DNA of 64,000 bases, taken from contig CM060912.1 in NCBI GenBank assembly GCA_030737875.1, forward strand, positions 877,261,199 through 877,325,198, in the 5' to 3' direction. The stretch comes from Allium sativum. Its lineage: Eukaryota; Streptophyta; Magnoliopsida; Asparagales; Amaryllidaceae. The notes beneath the pieces were generated by a model. That model searched no databases. It saw only the letters and a program-made list of their open reading frames with translations, and was not told the origin of the DNA. Made by a program: the position numbers and the translations under genes. Of the stretch, positions 10,838 through 22,200 are shown piece after piece (positions within the stretch are counted from its first letter, which is position 1; each line of letters starts with the position of its first letter).

Positions 10838-13142
10838 TTTGTCTTTCAACAAACAGCGGGCTTAGGGTCAGTTTCTTTCGGCTCAACGCGTCTGCCACTA
10901 CGTTGCCTTTGCCCGGAGTGTAGGAGATCTCGAAATCATACGAGGCAAGAAACTCCATCCATCTCTGTTGCCTCAAGTTAAGGTCCTTCTGCGAGAAAAG
11001 GTATTTCAACGATTTATGGTCAGTGTAAAGTTCGAACTTCTCACCTAGGAGATAGTGTCGCCAAGACTTGAGTGCAAAGACGATGGCAGCTAATTCAAGA
11101 TCGTGGGTCGGGTAGTTCTTTTCATGCACTTTCAATTGTCTCCCGCCATAAGCTACTACCCTTCCTTCTTGCATTAAGACAACACCTAGCCCTGTCCCAC
11201 ATGCATCTGTATAAACTGTGAACATCTTGCTTCCATCTGGCAACGTTAAAACTGGGATTGTTGTAAGAGCCCTTTTTAGTCGTTGGAAAGCAAACTCGCA
11301 ATCCAAGTCCCAATTGAACACAAGATTCTTCTTGGTCAGCCTTGTGAGCGGAGCTGAGATTTTTGCAAAGTCTCTGATGAATTTCCGATAGAAGCCTGCT
11401 AGCCCGATAAAGCTTCGGACCTCTGTTGCGTTCTTTGGTGTCTTCCAATCCGGCACCGCTACTACCTTAGCTGGGTCTACAGCTAACCCTTCCTTTGATA
11501 CTATGTGCCCAAGAAATCTTACTTCCTCTCTCCAAAAGTGGCATTTGGAGAATTTGGCTTTTAGCTGATGGACTCGCAGAGTTTCCATGATTGCCTTTAA
11601 GTGCTGAGCATGTTCCTCTTCACTCTTTGAGAAGATAAGGATATCGTCTACGAAGACCACTACGAACTTATTGAGGAAATCTCTGAATACCCAACTCATC
11701 AGGTCCACGAAGTAAGCAGGTGCATTTGTCAAGCCGAAAGGCATAACAAGCCATTCAAAGAAGCCGTCTGGGGTTCTGAATGTCGTTTTATCGATACTAT
11801 CTTCAGCCACTCTTAGCTGATGAAAACTGGTCGCTAAATCGAGTTGGGAGAAAACAGACACTCCTACAAGCTGATCAAACAGATCGTCAATTCTGGGGAG
11901 AGGGTGCCTATTCTTTTTCGTTAGCTTGTTGAGCTCCCTATAGTCAACACATAGACGGAGTGAACCATCCGCCTTTGTAGCGAACACCACTGGAGCGCCC
12001 CATTCTGAAATGCTCCTCCTAATGAACCCCTTTTCTAGAAGCTCTTTAATCTGTTTACTGAGCTCTTTCCTTTCCCGTGGAGCCATGTGTCTAACGGGCA
12101 ACGCAACGGGCTTTGCATTATCTACAAGATATATGCGGAAGTCTATCTCCCGCTTCGGAGGCAAGCCCTTCACCTCTTCGAAGACATCCGGATATTCCCG
12201 GACCACTCTAACCGATTGCAAATTTTCAACGGAGGCATCTAGCGATTCAAGATAACTAAGCATAACCGCATACGAGGGATTACAAGTAATTTCCAAAGTG
12301 TTACCGAGCTGGGTCAGGAGCCTAACAACCCTTTTTTCACAATCAAGGATGGCCCCATTACTGGATAGCCAATCCATGCCCAAAATCAAACCATATCCCG
12401 AAAAGCCCAAAACAAAGGCGCTACATTTAAATTCTACGCTTAGAATAGAAATTTTCAATCCCAAACAGATCATAGACAAATGAGCTGGGCCCCCAATTGG
12501 GTTTGAAACAATTAAGGGGTCCTCTACCATACTAGTTTCTAGGTGCAGAGATTCTACTAAAGCAAACGAGATAAAGGAGTGTGATGCGCCAGAATCAAAT
12601 AAAGTGTGAACGGGGTGATCATAAAGATAAACTACACTTTCTACAGAAGTATTTATACCTCGCTGTTGCAGAGGTGGCGCTTCTAGCACATGAACCTGTG
12701 CCCCTGAGGTGGATCCAGCCCTCTGCCCCTGTCCTCGTTTCTTTGGGCAGTCCTTAGCCATGTGGCCTGTCTCACCGCAAGAAAAGCACCCACCATTCAT
12801 CTTGGCCTTCTTTTTCCGGCAATCTTTCACTAAGTGCCCCACTTTGCCACAGAAATTACACTTCTTCTTCTCTTTGTTGTCTTTCCCTCCCTTCTTAAAG
12901 TCCGTCTCCTTAGGCTGTAAACCCTCTTTCTTCCCTTGAGAGCTTTCTGCCTTTGTCTCCTTCTTGCCGTTATCCTCTTCGTTCAGCAATGCCATCTGTA
13001 CCAACCTTTCATACGTAGCTCCCATGGGTACATGGGTCATGGCCAAACTGTGTAATGGCTCATTCAACCCTTTCACAAAACGGAGAGCCTTCTTGTGCGG
13101 GGTGTTGACTAGGTCCAGTCCGAACCTAGCCAGCTCATCGAA
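10833..13142 (-). pseudogene. Gag end, protease, RT and RNase H of element B
   Basis: One long frame continues gag in phase after the TAG at 13143. Numbered from Met at 13076: zinc knuckles CX2CX4HX4C at 73-86 and 97-110, protease active site LFDSGAS with Asp161, RT with the FVDD box at 475-478, and RNase H with Asp624 (YTDA), Glu661 (DLEL), Asp686 (YTDHK) and Asp729 (ADALS). All catalytic residues are intact. The frame ends at 10833 through a one-base loss in a short A run (T run at 10838-10840 on the plus strand), which puts integrase in another frame. Single-frame gag-pol is usual in this lineage, so the shift is read as damage rather than programmed. Confidence 0.93.
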
Positions 13143-13655
13143 CTAATTAACATACTCTTTGACTGTCTTGTTCCCTTGCTTAAGAAATAAGAATTTTTCC
13201 AACTGCAAACTCCTTTCCGCGTCTGAGAGAAATTTAGCCTCAAACCTTGCCCTAAAGTCCTCCCATGTTTCCACTGGTCTTTCTGCATTAGTGACTTCCC
13301 ACCAGTAGGAAGCCTCGCCCTTTAGTAGCCACACTGCCAGTTGTACTTTCTGCCTATCTTCTACCTCAAAGATGAAGAATAAGTCCTCGGTTTCTTTCAG
13401 CCAATTCCTAGCTGCCACGAAGGACTCAGTTCCATGGAAGTCCTTTCCTTCCATAGCTTTAAAATCTTTACATATCTTAGCAAAAGTGTTTCCCCGCGGA
13501 GGAGGTGGAGGAAGAGGTGCTGCTGTCGCCGGATGATTCCCTGCAGCTGGGGGAGGAGGAATGGTAGAGCCTGGCTGAGTGGCCCTTGCTTCTAAGAATC
13601 GTCTAAACCAACCAGGTATTGGTACACCCTCTGGCAAGTTAAGTTCTTCGGACAA
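13143..13655 (-). pseudogene. Gag N-terminal part of element B
   Basis: Gag forms the virus-like particle and packages the RNA. The 170-residue part begins MSEELNLPEG, has a Pro-rich stretch (about residues 34-55), then the Retrotrans_gag core with RNWLKETEDLF, LLKGEASYWWE and ARFEAKFLSD. A TAG at 13143-13145 after KEYVN stops it. The downstream residues [11 protein letters not shown] continue in the same frame, matching gag of E (YVDTFNQLARFNLDL). The start is the first Met, about 190 bp after the primer site. Confidence 0.92.
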
Positions 13656-13829
13656 GCTGAAACAAAAAGGATAGATTCAAAACGAAGGATAAGAGATAGT
13701 ACATATGGCTTTGGGGGACTTTGCTTTTTTTAAAATAAAATAATATTTTATCTTTTTTAAAAATGCTCCTTTAAATTTCTTTTTGAAAAATAAATTTTCA
13801 AAACTTTTTATCTTATCTGGCAAACCTAT

Positions 13830-13841
13830 GCTCTGATACCA
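13830..13841 (-). other. Primer binding site, element B
   Basis: Minus-strand TGGTATCAGAGC, complementary to the 3' end of plant initiator Met tRNA, two bases inside the 5' LTR. Confidence 0.9.
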
Positions 13842-13843
13842 AG

Positions 13844-16800
13844 TGAAACACCCCACCTCCGTTAGGGTCACTCTCAAAGGGAATCCCCTAATTTTGGAAG
13901 AGGGTTATAAGTATGAGTCACAGATATACAAGACAGATATAAGAACACATATTTTTGAACAGCGGAAACCAACAACAACTTTTATTTCATTAAAATACGT
14001 GTTACACAAGCCATGCCATAATTGTCTTACAATACATCCAAAAACATAACATCTTCATAACTGTCTTGACTACATTATTTAAAGAAGCATAAAGAAAACA
14101 TAAATAAACTGCAAAAGTCCCATAATTGCTGTCCAAAGCCATAGTCCAAAACAGAAAAGATCCAAGCAATACATTCTTTCTCTTCAAGCTGGATGTGAAA
14201 ACTGGTCAAGCTGCGGTATTCCCTCCCTGCGGACCTGGGGGGGGGGGGGGGACGAAAGAAAAGAAGGCGAAAGAAAAGTAGAGTCAGACATAAAGCCTGA
14301 GTAGGTCTAGGACTATTCAGTCTATGAATAAAGAACTGGGTATGATAAGTATAAACTGGAAATGGGAAAGCATTATAAACTTAAGTTAAGTGGTCTAGGG
14401 TCGAATACTATCGTATCCCATATTAATCTCTGTACCCGTATAAACTAGTTCCCAACAGGCACCCCATAATCAGGGTGAAGTGATCCATTTCTGATGATCG
14501 GCTCCTACTCGTATAGTTACATGTGTCTTACGGCCCCCGATGTTGTAGTTACCTATGCTGGTCCCACCATGGGGTGTATCAAGTCCCATGGTGGCGGCCC
14601 GACACAATTCTAGAATGCACAGGTATGCTACTGGTGCCCAGTGCCTTATTTTTCTGCGCCAGAGTGTGTGCACGCCCGCACCCCGTTAGAACCTACACTG
14701 CAGCACCACCGCCGTCGATTTGACCTCTTACAGTCAGCCCAGTAATCGTGCCCCACCCTGCATAGTTCAGGGTATCCTGATACACCTTGTAGGGTTACTG
14801 CTGAAAAGGGTCCCCCGCTACTAGGTTTTCTATTTCTAGCCAACATGCTAAGTCGGTTAAGTGTTTAATAAACCTAACCCCCAATCAGTCTGTTTAGTTT
14901 AGCATGTTCCATTTTTTGATTAAGTATTAATTTAATTTACTTAATCCTATCAATCCTGACTCAGCCTTAATTGTCTTATTAAAGCCTTGGCCTCTCACAT
15001 TAGACAGGTATTATTGTGGCTGCCTATTGTCGGTTGGGTCCGGGTAGTCTTACGCCACAGCTCAGTCTAACCTCGGGTCCTTATTGGGCTCCGTGTTTAA
15101 CCACCCACATTGGATAGGTATTGTTGTGACTACTGGACAGCCGAGCGGTTCCGGGCAGGTTTACATCACAACTCAATCCAACCTCGGGTTAAACACATCG
15201 CATTTTCTACATTTATATATTTTGTCTCTTTTCTTTTATATGCAAATATTTGCGACCCATTATTCAAATTTATCTTTATTGGTTAAAATTTATTTATGCC
15301 ACTTAATTGTTTTTCAAGGTTATTGGCATGCGTCAAACATGCCAACACATATGTTCTATATTTTAACCCAAACGTCATTACCCCCGTTTTACACGTTCGC
15401 TACAATATAAGAAATGTTGGGTTTAACATTTAAACCCAACTTAGCCATATGAAAAAGGGGAGGCTTATAACATGGTGTTTATGAGGTAACATAAAAAGGG
15501 GAGTGTGAACGCATGAACTTGCAACATATCGATTCAATTAACATAAAATAGGCACATGTGAACTTGCAATTGTAACAACATATAATCATGGCATAAACAA
15601 TAGTTAAACATGAATCATTCTATTTATATAATCATGGCATAAACAATACTTAAACATGAATCATTCTATTCATATGATTATGGCATAAACATGAATCATT
15701 CTATTCATATAATCATGGCATAAATAATACTTAAACAAGAATCATTCTATTCATGTAATCATGGCATAAATAATACTTAAACATGAATCATTCTATTTAT
15801 GTAAACTTGCAATTGGAATGTAAATCTAACTTAATTGTGTCACATATATCACCATATAGTTTTGATAACAACTTATGCCTAAAACATGTTTCAACTAGGC
15901 ATTATACCAAACATAGTTTAGTCATGTTCATAAAGGGTGCTTACTTTTGTTTCTAATACAAAAGTATGATTTGCTAATTCCAACATAGATTCATATAAAC
16001 TATGGTACTTAGTCATATCCAATTTCACACTAAAAGTGATCATTAAAGTATGTACATCATATCGGCATAATAGTGAATCCCAAATAAAATACCACAACAT
16101 ATAGTTGTCAACATAAATCGTATACTTGTATGAATCCAATCGTATACCATAACATTTCCAAATCGTTTAGAATCAAATAACATACAAGTATAGATTATTA
16201 TTGCCACAATTCCATTTCGTTGTTAACTTCCAACGCAAATCACATACTTGCAAATATCCAATCGTATACCATAACATTCCCAAATCAAAATAACATACAA
16301 ATATAGATTATTATCGCCACAATTCCATTTTCGCATTGTACACAAATCAAACGCAATTAATTATTCATATCGGAATAGCACTCTACTTACAACGTATGAC
16401 GAATCTTCAATTCAGGAATCTGAATTCTGAAATTGGAGATGCTATCCTTTGTTGTAGGCGTTGCTTTGATTCAATTAACGTTGCTTTAAGCTTTTGATTT
16501 ATCTCCTAATTGTCTCCCAATTTCTGGCGGCTATCCTTAGTCTCTCCTCAGCAACATGACGGTCTCATCTCCATTTTAGTTTGTGTAAAGTAGGGTTAGT
16601 CTTAGGTCCTTTTTATAGAGTTTGTGAGTTGATTTAGACCGTCGATGGAGCTTGGTTTAATAATAGCCGTTCGTTCAAAGGAGAGACCAACCAGGAGCTG
16701 ATAACTAGCCCTAGTGACAAGGCAAGGCTCAGAAAATCGACCAAACACAGACCAGGCCAGCCAGGGTGTGCTGGGTTCGACCTGGCTCAGGGGCCAGGTC

Positions 16801-17186
16801 GACACCCCAGTCGACCCCCAGGTCGACTCTAGAGTCGACCTGCCTTGGGCAGGTCGACCCCCAGGTCGACTCCCAGGTCGACCTGGCCTGGCAGGTCGAC
16901 CCTAGGTTCGACCTCCAGGTCGACCTGGTGGGTTGGGCGGGAACTTTTCCCGCCTACTCTGATTGGGCTGGAATTCAAATCTATTTTCGAAATTTAAATT
17001 TTCTGAAACTTCATCGGGCCATAATTTGGTCATACGGGCTCCGTTTTTCGAAAACTTGGACTCTATTTCGCGTATTTTTCCGAGACGAACGCAATGGCAT
17101 ATCCCGTTTCCCTTAATACTTTGACTTGGAATTAATTATACTTTAATTTGTGAATTTCACTATTGTAAAATACTCGGGGTGTTACA
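13844..17186 (-). repeat. Element B right LTR (5' LTR)
   Basis: Same ends as 5373-8714. TATA box on the minus strand at 16617-16608. Nine GTCGAC sites at 16798-16924, one more than the left LTR. The 46-bp array is at 15583-15801. The right flank TATAA (17187) repeats the left flank. Confidence 0.95.
16798..16924. promoter_or_regulatory. GTCGAC palindrome cluster, B right LTR
   Basis: Sites at 16798, 16810, 16822, 16834, 16853, 16865, 16877, 16895 and 16919. Compared with the left LTR, one site is intact here that reads GTTGAC there, one reads GTCGAC here but GTCAAC there, and one reads GTTCGAC here but GGTCGAC there. Confidence 0.6.
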
Positions 17187-17585
17187 TATAATCCATACCT
17201 AGAGTCCAAAGATAAGTATAATCCATACTTAGATTTGTGATTAAGAAATCTTGTCACATCATGACAAAGCATTTAAGTTTACTAAACATAATACATACTT
17301 GAAATCCACTTTATAGAATCCATAATTGCATAGCTAAAACAAAGCCTGACCAGTTTATTGTTGAATTCAAAGTACATCTAGGGACTAAATCCTAATCTCG
17401 TACATGTGTGCTTCAACTTAACCACTTATTAATCAGATGGTTTTATTGTCGAGAATAAAGCATGTCCGAGGATTGAATCCTAATCCCCTTACACATTAGA
17501 GTTGACGTAGTCATCCAAATTCAAACACAAGCAAATGCATATCTTATTCTTAAGAAAGTGAAAATCTGTGATGATCTTGTCCAGA

Positions 17586-19240
17586 TCAGCTAATTATGAT
17601 CCAGTGGTTAGTCGGTCCTGAATCACTCCCATTTTGAGATACATGGGGAGGTGGAAATGGCAGTGTAGGCGCTGCTGATTGCTTGACATATTCAGGCAGC
17701 TCTCCACATCTAATTTGCTCTTTGATAAGGTCGTACAAATGCCTGCAGTCGTTGGTGGCATGACCTACCATATCATGAAACATGCAATGCAACCTATAAT
17801 CCCGCTGCTTTTGAGTTAGCTCCCTCCTAGGAGGCTTATAGAATGGAAGAGATCCTGGCACGTCGATATATATATATATATATCAAGTAATGAAGAATTG
17901 AGATCGGTATAGTTGTCATACTTGGGTTCTCTTCGGAACCACGCATTCCTCTTATTCTTCTATGGGGCCTTTCCCTTGCCTTTGTTCTTTCAAGATTTGG
18001 ATGGTCCCCCATCCTCTGCCAAGTAAACATCGGGGTCATCCACCTCGATATTAGCGTCATCTTGCCGTAAGAACCTGTCGGCTTCAAAGAAGATATCACC
18101 AATGTTTCTGGGCGAATCTCGCTGTAAGGAGATTTTGATATTCGTCTTATCCAAGATGATTGAGATGACTGCCATGAGTATCATAGAAGGTACAGTCGGT
18201 CCACTAATGTCACTGCCGCATTAAACATTTCCAAATATGAGCGCAAGGTCTCGCTGGACCTTTGTTTGATAGAGGTGAGGTTCACGATCTTCTTAGTTCG
18301 AGATATATGGATCCCGAATTGCTCTATAAAGAGAGCAACAAACGCATTCCAGTTTCTGATCGATTCGGACTCCAGCTGTCGGAACCACATAGCAGCGATG
18401 CCGGTTAGGAACATAGAGAAGCACTTGTCCATGACAGTGTCCGACGCCGATAGCACTTCCATATGGCGCATGTAGCACATCATATGTAGGGTAGGGTTGG
18501 TCCTACCGTTGAACGGATCCAAAGATGGAAGCTTGAAGTCAGGCAGGTTGCGGGAGTTTCTGATGTCTCGTGTGAAAAGGTTACGGTTGACGTTATCCAC
18601 GTCGCCTTGAGATGTACTGCCTCTAGAAAATCACCGAATCAAATTGGCACTGTGGGGCTCACCTCCAAGTAGTTGGTTCCAATTGTTTAATCCAGTGCTG
18701 GGGACTTTAGCGCAAATCTTAGAAGATGGAGGAAGCATGTTTCACGCATTATGGTGTGCCTTGTATGTCTCCCCAACTCTCGGGACGACTTGAAAGTTGA
18801 CCTCTCTACTCAGGTCGGTATGGCCGAGCCGACCTGGGATAGCGTTACTAGTTCTCGTCTCCGAACTGCCCCCAGCCGGGGCTACATTGGCTTGGTTTGC
18901 ATTAGCATTTTCCTCTATATTGCGGGGAGCTAATGTGGTATTGCATTGCTCGAGGAGTGGAGGATGACTGCCCCCAACTATGCTCAGGTCGACATGAATA
19001 GTAGGCCGAACCAGGGTTGCATAAATCCCATTTGTGGTGAGATATTAGGTCAAACTGAAGCTTAGGTCAACCTGAGTTATGATATCGTTGTTGCTCCGGT
19101 GGTGCTGTTTCCGAGGAGTGATGTTAGGTTGCCTGGCCTTCCATCCACCCAGGCAAAGAAACTCTGTATCATCTCTTATTGCTTGCAAAGGATATCATCC
19201 TGATGCTCGATCCTCATTCTCAATTCGTTGAGAATAACGT
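17586..19240 (-). pseudogene. Decayed Tat-type gag of the gag-only element
   Basis: Several minus-strand pieces add up to a gag. An N-terminal part (19240-18601, with stops) includes LNELRMRIEHQDDIL, a helix-like start. The core at 18600-18181 has NLPDFKLPSLDPFNGRTNP, MWFRQLES and FVALFIEQF, the Retrotrans_gag signature of Tat/Ogre elements. A C-terminal part at 17861-17586 has the CMFHDMVGHATNDC zinc-finger-like motif and IRCGELPEYV. Frameshifts near 18184 and 17880 (beside a TA repeat) and several stops break it. No protease or RT follows. Confidence 0.8.
17866..17883. repeat. TA microsatellite inside gag relic
   Basis: TATATATATATATATAT expansion sits at the point where the gag reading frame shifts. 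Confidence 0.8.
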
Positions 19241-22200
19241 TGTAACGAACAAGATAAATTATATGCTCGAATTTTCGACACAATTACATCCCGTATCCAA
19301 AACTCGAGTACTGAACATCCAAAAAGTTATTAGAAAGAAATTAAAGGGGGAGATAAGAAAGAAAGAAATATTAGAATAGAAGAAGAACCAACACAACACA
19401 GAGTCTCACATCGCGGAACAAAATATAATACAGAAATAAATCTTTATTGAGAGCTTTAAATAAAACTTACAATCATCAAAGTACATTAAAGTATCTGGAC
19501 AGTTATAATAACCTGTCCTCATATACAGTCACATAGTGGAATAAAACTAGATATCATACATCTGAACACCTCCAGCTCATCTCTGGACTTCACAGCATCC
19601 GATAACCTGAAACTGTACAGCCCGGTCAGTCTGATGAACCAGAGCGAGAAAAAAACACTAAATTTAAGATATCACACATCTTGATTTTTAAGTCAAAATC
19701 TTTTCAAAAGAAAAGAATAATCATAATACCAAATCCATACATAAATACGGACGGTTTTTACCTTACGATAACCTAAAACATTTTTGAAAACCAATATTAT
19801 TATGATATTATGATAGCGTCTAAATACAAATAAATAGCAATCTAGTGGAACGCTTGCATCTCACGCTCCGCATATATAGTATACAATCAAAACCGCGGGC
19901 GCTTATTGGAGACTGGATTCCGACTATGACAAGGTATGGAACCACCTGCCGATAGTGTATCTCTAGGGAGGAATACACTGGGTTCAACAAGAATGTTTTG
20001 CAACCCGGCCCACACATAACCGACCACTCATTTCGCTTGAGTGTATTGAATGTATATCACCAACGGTTGGGCTCAAACCACTGTTTCCCGAAAAGGGACA
20101 ACATCGAAACAGATTAAAGAAGGAAATGGATTTTCTCTAGATATATGATTATACACCCTAATGGGAGCGACCCACATAGCCATGTTGCCTGCCCGATTTT
20201 TGTCATTTCCCAGTTGATGAGGATTGAGGCTATGCTTTATCAGCACATCACAATCACTTCGAATGACACATCGTCAGATCCATCAACAATCACTAATTGA
20301 CGTCCATAACAATACTTTACGTGTTAGCTAAAAGAAGTTTCCTTCCCCGCATCCACTCTTGGTATGGTTGAAGAAATCAATATATGTGACCTTTCTGGAA
20401 ATACTATGTCAGACATCCATCCATACACGTCACCCAAGAACAGGGTGAACCGAAGGCACCTTCCTACTGCATTCTAGGAATCACCCTGAGAACCAGTAGC
20501 GAGAAGTCCTTGCAATCCGTGGATTCCACCCACGACAGAATCACAGTATATCTCTGCTTGCAAGTCAAATATTTTAAGTTATCCTTTTGCTTATGAAGAT
20601 CCACGGTCCTCAATAGCTCCATCTCAAACCAGCATCTTCAACGTATTCGTATTTGCTGGACGGAATGGTTTTCGAATATATATTCGATCCCGGTCTTTCC
20701 GTACCAATAATCATATGGGCCAAATTTTGATAGTCAGTTATTTAATTGTCAAATAAAATAACCATTCATCCATGTAAAAATGTGTTCACTGATTCACTAC
20801 TCATTATCATTAGCCTCTTTAACGAACTGTCCATTTATTATATTCTTTAAAATTTTCAATATTTGAAGCATCGGTTTTTACTTCTTATTATAAATAAGAA
20901 TATTCTCCAAATTCATTTTATTCGGCTTATAAACTCTTCGAAAACAGTTTATAATATCATTTTATGGAAATCGTTACTTTTGTTTCCCCAACTGCTCTCG
21001 TTTATAATCTAATACCATCCTTTTGAAAACTTGTTTAAATCTCGACATATTTACTTAACTAGTTATTAAGTAAACTCCTATTCAACTCATTCGATTTATA
21101 TTAATAATCATTTACAATATTATATATGAGCTCCGATTCTATTAGAAATAGAATCCTTATAAAAATTCCTTAATATCTCTTTATTGTTATATTACAAATT
21201 ATTTTCAGCAACTCAAATTCATTTGTTTAAAACCACATAAACAAAGTCATATATTAATATCTTATACAATTATTATATTGATATACTTTTCAAATTCTTA
21301 TATTGATCTCAACAATTCAACTTATCATATGTAACAATGTCACATATTTCATTTCAAAACCATTTTTTTCATATTCTCTTTAAATTATACTCGACTACTT
21401 ATTTGTTGTCTAAAATCATATAATAATCCTTTAAAAACTTATATCTAAAAATAGTTCATCTCCTTTGTAACAAACGTTGCAAAATACATTTACAAACCTC
21501 TAACTTCATTTACTAACTCGGATTCATTTCCAAAACTTTTAAATTTCCATTTACAAAATCTTTTGTAATTTAATCACAACAACTTATCATTCGTTTCCAT
21601 TTCCACATCTTTAACTGCATTTAGAAATCTCATTTTCAATTCATTATCGACAACTAATATTCGTTGTAGTTATATAAAACTTTTAACATCATTTATACTC
21701 CTACCTTCAGTTGAAATTCCAAACCTCGGAATATCGCATTCCGAACCTTAGAATAACCTTACTTCGATTAATCATTCTGAACTTCGGAATACCACCTTCC
21801 GAACCTTGGAATAAACCTCGCTTCCATTTATCTAACTAAATCCTATTTATAAATTTCATTCATAAATTCATATTCAAAATTTCAACTTCGGTTTCGTATA
21901 AAATATGAAACCCCATTTCCAAATCAATACTCGTTTCCAAATCCATCGATTAGCTAATCTCATTCACGAAATGTTATTTAATCACATTTTGTATCATTTA
22001 AAACACCGTTTGCTAAAAATGATCATTTATTAAAAATATTATTCTTTAAAACTCTTTTATAAATTCTTGTATATCCATGATTCAATTATTCTATTTTGAT
22101 ATTTTGAAATCCATTTAAACTTCTTTTACGACCGTTAAGGCCTTTACAAAACCATTTTAACATTTAAATAGCCAATACGATAATTTATATCATTTAACCA

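Larger units (their letters stand above)
5373..17186 (-). mobile_element. Element B: full-length Del/Tekay-like chromovirus
   Basis: LTRs at 5373-8714 and 13844-17186 (3342 and 3343 bp, about 98% alike by eye) flank a minus-strand gag-pol. The whole unit is bounded by identical TATAA copies at 5368-5372 and 17187-17191. Joining the flanks restores the host repeat sequence. The primer site for initiator Met tRNA and the purine tract are in place. The frame has two in-frame stops and one frameshift, while the protease, RT, RNase H and integrase active-site residues are all present, so B is a recent insertion that has only just lost coding ability. The lineage call rests on domain order and the integrase tail. 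Confidence 0.95.
3775..19240 (-). mobile_element. Gag-only Tat-type LTR element, split by element B
   Basis: Read on the minus strand, the pieces are a decayed gag (19240-17586), a non-coding 3' region with tandem repeats (17585-17187 joined to 5372-4693), a purine tract and a 3' LTR (4692-3775). Element B interrupts it with a perfect 5-bp duplication. Only about 1.1 kb separates the end of gag from the purine tract once B is removed, so there is no room for pol. This layout resembles the gag-only non-autonomous class called TR-GAG. The 5' LTR is not found; block G begins at 19241. Confidence 0.6.
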
